The translations under genes and the position numbers were made by a program. The notes under the pieces were generated by a model. It saw only the letters and a list, made by a program, of their open reading frames with translations. It ran no database searches and was not told the origin of the DNA. This document shows positions 35,221 through 46,378 of a DNA stretch of 64,000 bases, one piece after another. Source of the stretch: Siphonodentalium dalli (lineage: Eukaryota; Mollusca; Scaphopoda; Gadilida; Siphonodentaliidae); the NCBI GenBank assembly GCA_032622095.1, contig CP136063.1, positions 66,105,897-66,169,896 on the forward strand. The letters run 5' to 3'. How positions within the stretch are numbered: the first letter of the stretch is position 1; each line of letters starts with the position of its first letter.

Positions 35221-35726
35221 AATAGTAGCTGGTGGACCCGACTTCGTCCGGGATGTTCCCCTCTGATTTTCGGAGAATTGCGCGATTTAACCTTGAATAG
35301 ACTATTTTAAAGGTGAAGGTCATGTCGGGGTCACGATTTGACCCGTCCAAAACACTCCCCGGACAAAAGTCACGACAAAAGTACCCGTCGAAATCCGCCC
35401 GGCTTTACCCGATTTGACCTTGAATTGACAATTTTGAATGTCAAGATCAGGTCAGGGTCATGATTTGACCCACCCGAAACACTCCTGGGACAAAAGTAAC
35501 AGTAGGTATCAAATTTCGTTGAAATACTTCCGTTTTACAAGATTTGACCTTGAATTGATCTTTTTGAATGTCAAAGTCAGGTCGGGATCAAGATTTGACC
35601 CGTCCAAAATACTCCCTGGAAATAATTTCCCCTAGGTATCAAATTTCGTCAAATCTGTCCGGCAGTTTTCCCGGCCATAGCTAACAGACAAACAGACAGA
35701 CAAATGTTCAAAATATATATTAAACT
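35221..35726 (-). mobile_element. Helitron-like element, reverse orientation
   Basis: On the minus strand it starts near 35726 with TTAATATATATTTTGAAC, then TTTGTCTGTCTGTTTGTCTG and the phrase GCTATGGCCGGGAAAACTGC also found in the 17407-18159 element. It ends with the hairpin CCCGGACGAAGTCGGG followed by CTAC in place of CTAG. Three internal repeats of about 125 bp carry GACCTTGACATTCAAAA-type sequence. No coding gene. Confidence 0.75.
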
Positions 35727-36109
35727 AACTGATGTACTCGACTTCGTTCGGGCTAGTTAGGGATTTTTTTTGTGATCGCCTCCATCTGGACAGTACCCAG
35801 TATATACAGCGTCTGGCCAAACTATTGTTCAATTGGTTCAGAAACATGCCTATATCAGCACGTTCGAGAACATGGTCCCACGTGAAATTGGACCCGTCCA
35901 TATTGCTCCCGGGATCGAAGTAGTCCTAGACACAAATTTTTAGTCGGATCGGTCAAGGTCCCGGGCCAGAAACATGCCTATGAGCGAGGTCAAGTTGACA
36001 CGTTAAATACCAAATTCGAGCAGTGTTAGATTCTATAACACATACGCACATGCATTCATGCATACGCACATACATACAGACAGGTGTTCCAAATGTATAA
36101 TCGATAGCT
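35727..36109 (-). mobile_element. Second Helitron-like tail, reverse orientation
   Basis: On the minus strand a hairpin-like CCCGAACGAAGTCGAG followed by TACATCAGTTAG lies directly against the previous element's 5' end. The opposite end is near TGGAACACCTGTCTGTATGT at about 36080-36100. This is a tandem, decayed copy. Confidence 0.5.
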
Positions 36110-36976
36110 ACAACAATTCTATGGTAGATAGTTCACGGCCGACCTGATGCATGCATCTTAGTTGTCTTGTTACAGTTATGCACAGAAAATATTGGTTCTG
36201 TGTATGTTATATGCCTATAGGTACAGTGTCAGGTGACAGATACTAGGGCGTGTCTAAGAATAATTATTATATTGTAATGCAGGGGCGATAATCAGTATAG
36301 TGACTGGTGCATACTTAACTGCACGAGCGTGCTTTTTAACTGTGTTTTCGCGTCAGACTCCATCCACACATAGCTGCATGCTTCCTATGCCTATTTTATA
36401 CAAACGTAACGAGCTCAAATATATTATCTCAGTTATTAAAGGGACTTATACATCGTAACTCAGAATATTAACCTTCATCCATATAACATGCCATTAAGGC
36501 GACGCGAGACATATGTTTGCTCCTTTCGTTTGTTGATATTAGGTTCTTATACATTATACGTCTTTGAAGCATCTATAATACCAGGAAACCGAATATGTCG
36601 CCACGACGACATACACATACAATACACCACGATGGAAGCACTGAACTAAACGCTCTTTACTGTTTGCCAACTATCACAAAACGCTCTTTATGTATATTGC
36701 TATAATGTGAATAGGACTTCATATCGTGCTCCAAATAGACTTATTTCCAATTTGAGACATACTTGTAGAAGCCATATATAAATGATGTTAATGCCATTTG
36801 GTCTGGTTCTGTTGACAAATATGCTAAACGCCTGTTATAATTAACAAACTGCGTATGGACTTCAAAAGTACGTACAGGGCTATGTTGAACGACCTTTTGC
36901 ATATTATGTTTTAATACAAACCAAAGCAACGATGTCTAATAAAGAGCGTTTATAATTAACCAAATCGTGAACAGAC
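36110..36976. other. No gene; three AACGCTCTTTA motifs
   Basis: AAACGCTCTTTA occurs at about 36649 and 36677 on the plus strand and inverted at about 36939. This layout resembles the 22374-23401 element and suggests subterminal repeats of an unrecognised element of about 300 bp. Its termini were not found. Confidence 0.4.
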
Positions 36977-37092
36977 GGCCGGTTCACAGGCCCCTGGGGA
37001 AAATGACTAAAATACCAATATAGACTATACCACTGGTATAGTCTATATTGGTATTATAGTAATCCCCCAGGGGTATGTGGGCCGGTTCACAG
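36977..37092. repeat. Hairpin element flanked by 13 bp direct repeats
   Basis: ATACCAATATAGACTATACC (37012-37031) and its perfect reverse complement (37035-37054) are separated by 3 nt. Outside them CCCCTGGGG and CCCCAGGGG also pair. GGCCGGTTCACAG flanks the whole as a direct repeat (36977-36989 and 37080-37092). Confidence 0.9.
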
Positions 37093-37786
37093 TGATATGT
37101 TCTTTCGCGGATCCCGGTGTGCCCGCGCGGTCCGTGTACTATATACATGCTATATATTTTTTTTATTTCATAGTTAATAAACATGCGATGCAGATGTACT
37201 AAATGTATAAGATCTGTAATTCGCGTGCGTGGGTTATGATAATAAACATAATACTAATAAAATAACATATATTATGTATTATTATCTTGCCGATATATAT
37301 GGGGTACATATGCAATACATTTACAATCAAATTATAACATAATAATATAGAAAGGCAAGTAAATAATAATAATAGCTGACATAAGCATTAAAATAAAAAA
37401 ATCTGAGTATAAATCATTCACTATTATCCTCGATGTGAAAATGTTCGGACTAATTGTCTCAACATGAATTATTGTCTACAGTGCGACTGGGTGATTTGAA
37501 TCGCAATTGATGTCCAACTTTATGGAAATATATTCTTTGGTTACAGCAATTAGAAATGTATATATTATAGTCCGGTCTTGGCGGTTTACAGTTAGTAGTC
37601 GACACCCCGCCAATCTTGCAACCACTGGCCACGTCACTGCTATATATAGCGTACCAGTTGGTTTTTAATTACTACCATTTCTGAAACACCCCGTGCTAGC
37701 AAGATGTTATTCAGTTAAATGTGTTTATAATAATATATACATGAACTAGATCCCATCCACATTTCGGACCAACTGCGGATCACAAC
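37093..37786. other. No feature seen
   Basis: AT-rich sequence with no recognised coding frame or repeat. Confidence 0.5.
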
Positions 37787-37969
37787 GTAGGTCTTAACTT
37801 TAAGATTATCTTATGACACCTCACACCAGTCTTAAAGTTAAGACCAAATTTAAGGACCACATTAGGTTAAGACCTTGTTCGTGAAACGCACTTATGACTG
37901 AAGTTTGAACTTATGACCATCTTAAGTCCCAACTATGTCATAAGTTGCCTTCATGAAACAGGCCCCTGG
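37787..37969 (-). repeat. CCCTGTTTCATGAA repeat, left inverted copy
   Basis: About 183 bp running GTAGGTCTTAACTTTAAGAT... to ...TTCATGAAACAGGCCCC. It is the reverse complement of 38829-39004. Internally it contains several short inverted motifs (GTCTTAAC/GTTAAGAC). A shorter relative lies at 31489-31640. Confidence 0.85.
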
Positions 37970-37974
37970 ACACA

Positions 37975-38700
37975 CCGGGCTGACCATGGTTGTTCCGCTC
38001 GGTGTGAGAAAATTTTGAAAACTATACAAGAAAATCGCAAATCCCATTGCATCTAGACTGGCCTCAACTGAAGTTTTCCTATAGTGTTGGAAATATCAAA
38101 CCTATACTCCCCCTCAGGTTGGAAAATTCTCCAACAGATGACCATTTCAGTCCACAAGTTTGACCAAATGTAGTAAAATATTGTTTTGTTAAACCATGGT
38201 TCGGCCCGGTGTGCGAATATTTTGAAATATGAACAAGAAAATCGCAAAATCCTACCATCTAGACTAGCATCAAGCCTTCCTAGAGTTGGAAATTTCAAAC
38301 CTGACATCCCCACTTAGGTTGGAAAATTTCCAACTGATGACAATTCCAATGACAATGCTGACCAAATGTATGACAATATTGTTTTCTTAAATTAACTAGC
38401 AGTTTTTGACTGGCCACGGGGAGGGACCAGGACACAAGCTTTCCAAGTGTTGGAAATTTCCAACCTGTCACCCCCCCCCCTAAGTTGGAAAATTTCAAAC
38501 ATGACAATTTCATTCCAAATTTTGACCAAAAATAGGAAAATATGCAATATTGGTCCAAAAACAATTAATTCCCCCAAATAAATTGTTTGAAAATCAAAAC
38601 TACAAGAACTTTTTCAACCTATTGTTGGTGTGAAATTTCCAACTAATGTTTTGGCAGGTATGAAATTTCCACTGTTGAAAATTTTGACAAAAGTTGGGGG
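37975..38700. repeat. Tandem diverged TTGGAAAT repeats
   Basis: At least three units of about 170-190 bp contain TTGACCAAATGTA, CCATGGTTCGGCCCGGTGTG, AGTTGGAAATTTCAAACCTG and GTTGGAAAATTTCCAACTGA. Relatives occur at about 34000-34200, 41220-41270, 42270-42600 and 43260-43400. Open frames here (38053-38577, minus) reflect the repeat. Runs of C and G lie at about 38470 and 38709. Confidence 0.75.
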
Positions 38701-38828
38701 TGAGACACCCCCCCCCCCAAACCCCCCTGTCGCCACGTCTCTGACCATATCCCCTCATTACCATCATCTGAGTATCTGTTGTAGCCCGCGATTGAGAGAG
38801 ACGCGGGGGATTTATCGTCCGCTCGAGT

Positions 38829-39004
38829 GCCCTGTTTCATGAAAGCAACTTATGACATAGTTGGGACTTAAGATAGTCATAAGTTCAAACTTCAGTCATA
38901 AGTGCGTTTCACGAACAAGGTCTTAACTTAAGATGGTCTTAACTTTGGTCTTAACTTTAAGACTGGTGTGAGGTGTCTAAGATAATCTTAAAGTTAAGAC
39001 CTAC
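38829..39004 (+). repeat. CCCTGTTTCATGAA repeat, right inverted copy
   Basis: About 176 bp, the reverse complement of 37787-37969 with about 10 bp less near the end. The pair encloses the TTGGAAAT array. This is either two independent insertions or one composite foldback element of about 1.2 kb. Confidence 0.85.
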
Positions 39005-39207
39005 GTAATAAGTGGCATATCGATCACAAATATGGCGGCCTATGTTGTTGTGCAACGACGACAAAGGCTATAGGGACAGAAACAATCCACTGGATGGCAT
39101 GGACGATGAAGAGATTAGAGGAAATATCCTATTCGAATGGTTGGAACATTATCACGTGGTGCTTTTTGGACATTAAATGCCCATGCCCATGTGTGATTTT
39201 CAAGGCT

Positions 39208-39307
39208 NNNNNNNNNNNNNNNNNNNNNNNNNNNNNNNNNNNNNNNNNNNNNNNNNNNNNNNNNNNNNNNNNNNNNNNNNNNNNNNNNNNNNNNNNNNNN
39301 NNNNNNN
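39208..39307. other. Assembly gap (100 N)
   Basis: Exactly 100 N, the conventional size for a gap of unknown length. It abuts a minisatellite and separates the two duplicated segments. Confidence 1.
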
Positions 39308-39592
39308 AGAGAGATACTGAAACCTCGCCTCAGACATGGTTATCCATATAATTCATACTGAAACCTCGCCTCAGACATGGTTTATCCATATAATTCATAC
39401 TGAAATCTCACCTCAGACATGGTTACCCATATAATTCATACTGAAACCTCGCCTCAGACATGGTTACCCATACTGAGACCTTGCCTCAGATATGGACACC
39501 CATATAACTCATACCGAGACCTTGCCTCGAACACAGTACCATATAACTTATACTGAGACCTCGGTTCAGACACGGTCACCCATATTACTCAT
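39308..39592. repeat. About 41 bp minisatellite at the gap edge
   Basis: At least seven units of the form ACTGAAACCTCGCCTCAGAC-ATGGTTACCCATATAATTCAT. The units closest to the gap are most alike and those further right are more diverged. The array probably extends into the gap. Confidence 0.95.
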
Positions 39593-40159
39593 AATGCTTC
39601 TCGCATCGAACAGTCATCCACACATTTAAACACACAAGGTATTTCATTATTAACTCATGATGTTGTTCCTTCTCTCAGGGATGGTTAATATCTGTCAAGG
39701 TTGTCTTGCAGCATGCTTATCATATAAAGTCAGATAAACGTGCATCGACCAATATTCCGTATTACATTCCAAGGCAGCACAAGCACCAAATACAGTCTGA
39801 TAATGTACATGGACCCGCAGTAGTCTGTTTCGAGTATCGAGGTCAATTTCAAGCACAATTGTCAAGTATAATCTGATAATTGCAGTTCAACCCCAAATTA
39901 TCCGTGAAAATCTGAAAATATTCACATGCATGCTATCATATTTTACCTGGACTCTTATGCTTGTAGCGTCTGAGAATAAAGCCGGCCGCAGAGACTCAAT
40001 GAATACTGATATTATTTCCAAGCTGATGTTACGATACTATCACCGAGATCAGACCCAGGCTGAAAAAAAAAAATATTTCAATTAAATTCACTAATATTTC
40101 AATAATTTTTACAAATATATGATTCTTAGTCAAGCCTGCAAATAGCCTGTCTGTCATTT
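39593..40159. other. No feature seen
   Basis: Nothing recognised. A minus-strand 72-codon frame (40029-40247) runs into the palindrome that follows and is not a gene. Confidence 0.5.
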
Positions 40160-40252
40160 GCAGAATAAGGTCCCCAGAGGGTGAATTTAGTGACGCTATC
40201 CCATGTAGCGGGCTAGCATCACTAAATTCACCCTCTGGGGACCTCATTCTGC
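40160..40252. repeat. 93 bp palindrome, GCAGAATRAGG family
   Basis: GCAGAATAAGGTCCCCAGAG-GGTGAATTTAGTGACGCTA pairs with its near reverse complement ending GGGGACCTCATTCTGC, with a short GC-rich centre. Other copies lie at 40453-40547, 42894-42960 (left arm shortened) and, diverged, in the hAT-like element near 27809-28012. Confidence 0.9.
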
Positions 40253-40452
40253 TTGAGCCCTCAACTGCTATGGTAGACCTAGGATCAGATTAAAGTTCGC
40301 AGTTGAAGTTGGTGATGTTCACCCATTGGGACACCGATTATGTATTTTTTCTTCTGCAAATTAGGGGATATAGAAACTTCCCAGAAGGGAAAACGTAACT
40401 AAAAACAATGTTAATTTGATACAATAGATACTTCCCAGAAGATGAGGCCTAA

Positions 40453-40547
40453 GCAGAATGAGGTCTCCAGAGGGTGGAATTTGGTGTGATGCTATCCTGT
40501 TGTGCGGGATAGAATAAATAATTCACCCTCTGGGGACCTCATTCTGC
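40453..40547. repeat. Palindrome, GCAGAATRAGG family, second copy
   Basis: It starts GCAGAATGAGGTCTCCAGAG and ends CTCTGGGGACCTCATTCTGC. The arms are less perfect than in the copy at 40160, with a decayed inner part. Confidence 0.85.
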
Positions 40548-40788
40548 AAATGACACACACTATTTCAAGGCTTGTTCTTAGTGTCCTGAGAATCTAGTAT
40601 TTTGCATCAGATTGAATTCTTGATATTGAATCTACCAGCCTGAAATAGACATCAAATAAATCTTGAATCGAATCGGTGATGATTGCATTCGTTAATTTCA
40701 GTGTCTCATGACAAAAATTGCAGAAGTCAATAAATAAATATGTCTATATTAATGAGCTGCATACTGTCCAGTGTGATTTACATGTTAA
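40548..40788. other. No feature seen
   Basis: Short unannotated stretch ending at TTAA (40785-40788). Confidence 0.4.
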
Positions 40789-41130
40789 AGATGGATTATC
40801 TCTTCATATAACAATTTTGAAATAGTTGGATGGGTATTAAATAATAAAAATGAATTGAAGACCCATGTTCGGAAACACTTCTATCAATTGATATTGATTT
40901 TATTTTGAATATTTTATTAAGAAATGAGTCGATTAAAATGGGACACTTTATTGTTCTATTTTAGAATCGACCATTTAGGCGATACCATGTAGCGATAGAG
41001 ATAATTTGGAGTGTTTCATAATTATTCTCCGAACGTCAAATGTCCCAGATTGGTTAGTTGTATTGTTTTATTTCCATAGTTGTAAGTGATAATGAGTCTA
41101 ATTAATGTTTATATGTGACAAAATTACACA
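40789..41130. mobile_element. Second copy of the AGATGGATTATCTC element
   Basis: It follows TTAA (40785-40788) and matches 24906-25230 throughout, including GAACGTCAAATGTCCCAGAT and GTGACAAAATTACAC. It carries an insertion near 40925 (ATGAGTCGATTAAAATGGGA). It lacks the right inverted arm seen at 25301-25360. Confidence 0.75.
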
Positions 41131-42175
41131 AGAATAATTGTTCCAACATTCTAATGGTGGGGGAGAATATTTTGTGGTTAGACCATCATTTGCATATTGT
41201 CCTACTTTTGGTTCAAATTTTGGACTGAAATGACCATCATTTGGAAATTTTTCAAACTTTAAAACATGGCTATGACGTCAACCCTTTGTTCCGAGTCCAG
41301 TTGTATAGGATAATTGATGGTTATTGTCGAGATCGTACAATATTTTTCAACAACGATCATTATTTTAATATCGGACACTCAGTATCCAATTTAATGAATG
41401 GTTATTTTGCTGCGGACGATTTCATTTTATATGACTTGCATGTATGATACCATAATGGATGCACGTAGCTGTCTAGAGGCAACAGTTTTCAAGTATAATA
41501 TCTCTCTGACTGATTGCTAGAAAGGACAAGGGATATAGACCTATATATAGAGCCTCGTCACTCTGAGTAGTTGGGGTGTGAAATGGGGGGGGGGGGGGGG
41601 GGGGGGGGCGTAGCATACAATCCAGGCATCCAGGCATGTCATTTCATGAATAGGCATTGAATTTGCAACTGTTAAAATATCTCGAATCAGATTCTGTTCC
41701 CCTGTGGCATGTTGTAGCACCACTCACGATAAAACATAAAACATATATAGTAATTTACATGTAAATGTAGTCCTTCGATCTTCAGTATTACCCGCGATAT
41801 CAAACTACAAGATCCCCAAATATCCGATTTTGCACACCGCTCGCACCAATCTGCCATTCAATGTATAATTCTCCGCAAAATCCAAAATATGCCGCATAAT
41901 TAATTTAATACAAATGCCGAAATGCGAGGGCAAAAGGAACTGTCGGTACGTCCAGTTCATTCAAAGGTCGGAAATGCAATGGTGTGCTGCCTATCCATTA
42001 AGTTGACAATGGGTTAAGATGTCACGCCATCCGTGCAGCCAATGAACGAGTGGACAGGGCCGAACACAGGGTACAACTCAGGTGTCTTGACCCAATTTCG
42101 GGTTAATCCATTCTGATAAGAGGTGACGCATCAAAGAAATGTACTCTGCCAGGTTTTAAGTCAGATAATAGCTTC
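41131..42175. other. No gene; a 24-base G-tract and a TTGGAAAT fragment
   Basis: The G-tract is at 41585-41608. A 68-codon plus-strand frame (41241-41447) begins in the TTGGAAAT repeat and matches nothing I know. Confidence 0.45.
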
Positions 42176-42256
42176 AAACTGTACATTATTTCAGCGAATG
42201 GAGCGATTTCGACCTGCGGTCTCGATTGATCCATTCCCTGAAATAATGTACAGTTT
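42176..42256. repeat. 81 bp hairpin
   Basis: AAACTGTACATTATTTCAG pairs with CTGAAATAATGTACAGTTT. Inside, CGAATGGA and TCCATTCC also nearly pair, leaving a GC-rich loop with CGACCTGCGGTCTCG. It resembles a small foldback element. Confidence 0.85.
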
Positions 42257-42893
42257 TCAGCCATTGTCCTATACTTATAGGGGGTGTCAGGTTTGAAGTT
42301 GCTAACACTTGGAAACCTTGAGGCTACTCAATAAATGGTAGGATTTTGCAATTTGTATGTTCAGATTTCAAAATTTTCTCACACAGGGCCGAACCATGGT
42401 CGGTCCTGGTCCCTCCCATATGGTCAGTCAAAAACTTAAGAAAAACAAATTGGGGGAAGGGGATTCCCTGCAGATAGACTACTATAGATGTTGATTTAAC
42501 AATTTTCAGGTTCAGGTCACAAACTTGTCTGATACTGGTTCGAACCATGGTCGGCCCACTGGATTCTGTTACTCCCCCACAAGACAGTTGGTTCATTCAG
42601 AATAGCTAGGCTATAATTCAGGCCTGTGAGAGAAAACTTGGAAAAATCAAAGCTGAACTTTGTGTCAGGGCGGATCTAAATTATGCAATTTGCATCGTAT
42701 TTTTCAAAACAATTCCCCGGGGGATAAACCCCCGAACTCCCTCAATGCGAAAGGGGGACACCCCCTCTCGTCGCTTTGCAGCTTGTGACCAATGCCCTCA
42801 TTATATATGATGAACTGTCTTTGCTAGTGGCTGGCTATGGAATTGGATGAAGTTTCTATAGAAATTTGATAATAAAGAAACTATCCAGAGAAA
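42257..42893. other. TTGGAAAT-type repeat fragments; no gene
   Basis: Fragments with GAACCATGGTCGG, TTGCAATTTG and TTTTCAGGTTCAG relate this to 37975-38700. No coding capacity. Confidence 0.45.
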
Positions 42894-42960
42894 ATGAGGC
42901 CTATGCACCCGCTATGTGGGATAGCGTCACTAAATTCACCCTTTGGGGACCTCATTCCGC
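42894..42960. repeat. GCAGAATRAGG palindrome, partial copy
   Basis: The right arm (AGCGTCACTAAATTCACCCT, TTGGGGACCTCATTCCGC) is complete, while the left arm keeps only ATGAGGCC. Confidence 0.75.
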
Positions 42961-44869
42961 AAATGACAGGCACACTAAACTCAGGCATGCCTGGCAGTAT
43001 GCGTGGCATTCCCGGAGGTGCCCGCCAATGGATAGTTTCCCTCACCTGGTCTGAATCCTGATTGAGTATGAAATTTAGACACCTATCAGCATAGGGACAG
43101 AGATGATTAATTTGATAAACAGAATTCTTTAGGCGCCGATTGCATACAGTCATTGAATTATATAGCCAGATGGTGGGCAAGGCTTATAATAGTATTGAAT
43201 TTCTTGTATTTAGATCAAAAGTACATGTATGTTCTCCTAATTCTTACATCCAGATAATAGTTTTGATTGAAATTGTCATTGGCTCAAAAGCTTGAGATAC
43301 CAGTTGGCAACAGTTGGAATACTTGAGGTACCAGTTGGAAAATTCCAACCCAAGGTGGAGGGGGTGGGAACAACATTTTATTTTATCGAATTGTTGGGAT
43401 TTGGGTCTGTTCATGGGGGAGGATGTGCAATTGGGATTGGAATTGAACACCCACCCAAACAGGGAACCTCTTGTCCCTGAAGGATAGGACTACCAGACTT
43501 GTTTGGTAGATATTTTGTTTTTGTTGGGGGAGGGGGGTGGGGGGAGGTCATCTAGTGACCTGGCTTGATGCTCCCTTTCTGGTTCTCTAGGGTAACTTAA
43601 GTAAACAGACTGTTGTTTTGAGTTAAAGTTTTGTAGCCCTACAGAGCGTCATCTTGACTTTAGGTTTGGATTCTGCCTTGGATATTATGTCAGAAGGAGA
43701 TTTAACTGTCTTGGAAAGAGAAATGATGAAAATTGATCATGGTTAGATTATTAGTTTGCCCTGTCGAGAAATTTAAAATAAGAACGCATTGATTTTTGTT
43801 ATAAACATCCACAAAATAACCATTACAATACACATTCCTGATAGTATTTAGCATCAAATTATGGATTCCAAGTTGTGATTATAAGCACGAAACAATTCCA
43901 CCAAGAGGCCATCGATTTTATGTCGGGTGATGCTACCAATCCTGTCCAACGAAATGGAATCAAATGTGAATTCCATATTATTTCATTATCAGGAACAGTT
44001 TCCTCAAGAAGTATTTTTATATGTAAGAGTTCATGTGACTATAAACACTGTTTGTGCCATAATAGGGTAAATATTTGTGTACAATCATTCGATCCTTTCA
44101 GAATAAAATCTTTAGTTAGATGTATTGCGATATTTTTATATATTAAGATATATATCAAAATAAATTCCTCCGGACTTTTTAAAATCCCCGGAATTTGTTT
44201 CCGTTAAAAACAGACCTCATCTTTTGACCCTGAAATGGCCAGAATTTTTTTTTTTTGAGATTTAAGGTTTAACCAAACCAGTCCAATATGGCCTCCAGAG
44301 ATATGTTTTTCAAATTTTAAAATTGGTAGAAAAGTATCAAAAATTACACAAAATTAAAAGAAAACAATCAATGTATAATATGTAGTTAGCAAGTTCATAA
44401 CACTATATTGGTAGCATATACAAAATATATAGCACATACTTACCAACCACACTCTTGACTTTGTGCGCACGTACAGATAAACCATTCATCTAATTTCCAT
44501 AAAACAAAGTACAACAGGATTCAGGAGAAATCCATAAGAAATGCTTTGTTGAGAAATCCACATTTGTAGTAACAAAACTTATTTAATTTAAATTTTCCAA
44601 GGCCAGGGTATGTGTTGTGGCTCAATTTCACCAGAAAACAAACAGCTGGATTTGACTGACTAATTGTGCAAGGTCAGATTCCCTCAGCAAGCCAGCTTAT
44701 ATTTTAACATGGCCAGCCTGGTCCAAATCCCAATCAGGATTAATCAAGAGATTACTCTATGAATTCCCACCAGCAAGTTTACAATGGATAAAGTCATTGC
44801 CATATACTTCTGTGTGATATCTGGTTGTGTCATTTCAAAATTCGATCATTCGCTTCAAAAACATGAGAA
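42961..44869. other. No gene recognised
   Basis: A TTGGAAAT-type fragment lies at about 43260-43400 and a G-rich stretch at about 43526-43545. The plus-strand frame 43875-44207 (110 codons, containing CKSSCDYKHCLCH) has several Cys/His, but its C-terminus is hydrophobic low-complexity sequence and I cannot assign it. Confidence 0.4.
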
Positions 44870-44873
44870 TTAA

Positions 44874-45241
44874 AGACATATTATGTACTTTTTCAGGTGT
44901 GTAAAACTGATCAATTAGTGCCCAAGTGCTGTTCCAACTAGAGGAATATACCATTCTACTAACATCGCCGAAAATTTTAAGAAAACTGACCGAACCACTC
45001 AATAGAAATCATCGTCTGAACTACGCTCAAATGTAAATATTTACTACTTGATTCGGGACGTATCTATTGGCGATAAACTAACGAAAATGATTTCATCATC
45101 GAGAGTCACTGCATCTAATTAATACATAAGAATGACGGTGTGCGTTGTCAATTTGGATATAATATGTGTAAAAATGACTACTTTTAGCAAGATTATTCTC
45201 CATTTATGTTTGATCACCCTATTGAAATGTTTCACATCACT
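44874..45241. mobile_element. Intact TTAA-flanked element, 368 bp
   Basis: TTAA lies at 44870-44873 and 45242-45245. It is the uninterrupted relative of the element split by the hAT-like insertion at 27114. Terminal inverted repeats are weak (AGACATATTATG against AGTGATGTGAAA), so assignment to piggyBac or Kolobok is tentative. Confidence 0.7.
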
Positions 45242-45245
45242 TTAA

Positions 45246-45510
45246 GGGCTTTGTGGACCCAATTTTTCCAAAAAAAAATAATTTCCAAAAAAATTTAGAG
45301 TCCAAATAAAGGATTCTGTTCATATATATTAGTAATCACAGAAACCATGCCCATTGATGCAACATTGTAAGAGTATACTTCATGGTGGATTATGTTAGAA
45401 ATACAAAATGTGAACTTTATTGAGATTTTAAAAAATAAAATTTGCAGGCAATGGTCCAAGAAAAACAAAGTCCATATCTAAGAATCAAATATGGGAATAT
45501 TTACCGAACA
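45246..45510 (-). repeat. Inverted copy of the 250 bp dispersed repeat
   Basis: The reverse complement matches 3166-3416 in copy A and about 49010-49247 in copy B, including CTTGGACCATTGCCTG and TTTCTAACATAATCCACCAT. It carries some differences not shared with either copy, so it is older than the A/B split. Confidence 0.8.
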
Positions 45511-45522
45511 CTGTGATGAATG

Positions 45523-45960
45523 ATGTACTACCAAAAAAATATTATATTTCTTGAGCGTTATTTGAAAAAATTACTTTGAACCAGTTGTTGACAAATGATA
45601 TACCTAACTTCACAATATGGTTGAATTAGAGCCAGCAGTTTATGGGTCAACTTTCCATGGCTTATATCCAGTCTGGTGTGAATAGCTTTTAGCTGGTGTC
45701 AGGATAATCACTCATGTGGAAGTTGAGTGAGTGGTGACCTACTTACTAGAAATAGTGTGATGGTCTGGTTGGGTTTTGATTGAGGCTTAGCATTCTATTG
45801 TCAAAGAGTTCATAGCATTACACTGGCCACTGCTTAACCCATACCTTCTTACATACACACAACCAATGTTTAAGCAAGTATATATCATTTGTCAACAACT
45901 GGTTCAAAGTAATTTTTTCAAAGAACGCTCAAGAAATACAATATTTGTTTTGTAGTACAT
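45523..45960. mobile_element. MITE-like element with 81 bp TIRs
   Basis: The left arm 45523-45603, starting ATGTACTACCAAAAAAATAT, and the right arm, ending TTGTTTTGTAGTACAT, are near-perfect reverse complements. They include CTTGAGCGTTNTTTGAAAAA and ACCAGTTGTTGACAAATGAT. The interior is about 280 bp with no coding capacity. No target duplication is visible. It ends about 110 bp left of where the match to copy A begins. Confidence 0.8.
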
Positions 45961-46195
45961 AAGATAAGATACGTTTTAATGGTCTTTAAGCACATATTTG
46001 TGTAGGACAACTTACATGTATAGATAAAAACAGGAATACATGATATATATGTGATATACATGTGACCAGCAACAGATAAACACAGATTGTAAAGATATAG
46101 AAATTAGAATACCTAATTATTTGATTTATTACTGGACAATGGTCATCTACGTAATGATGTGTTGTACCATGTGGTACATCTCCACCGCCGTAGCT

Positions 46196-46378
46196 GACCA
46201 AAGCCCAGCATGAGTATGGCGTTTATATAGGGTATGATCCTGTAAAGGAGTTGTCCAGCACTAACAGGTGACCAAACACCACAGTCGACCAATGCCCAGC
46301 ATGAGTATGGCGTTTTATAGGGTATGAGCCTGTAAAGGAGTTGTCCAGCACTAACAGGTGACCAAAAACCATCGGGGA
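46196..46378. repeat. 91 bp tandem duplication specific to copy B
   Basis: Two adjacent copies of GACCAANGCCCAGCATGAGT...CACTAACAGGTGACCAAANACC. Copy A has one. The units have already diverged slightly (GTTTATATAGGG against GTTTTATAGGG). Confidence 0.9.

Noticed and set aside
39308-39592. Possible CRISPR array (regular 41 bp units)
   Set aside because: Units are contiguous without unique spacers, and the genome is eukaryotic. It is a minisatellite.
43875-44207. Possible zinc-finger-like gene (CKSSCDYKHCLCH)
   Set aside because: There is only one cluster of Cys/His. No spacing fits a known zinc finger, and the downstream residues are low-complexity hydrophobic sequence.
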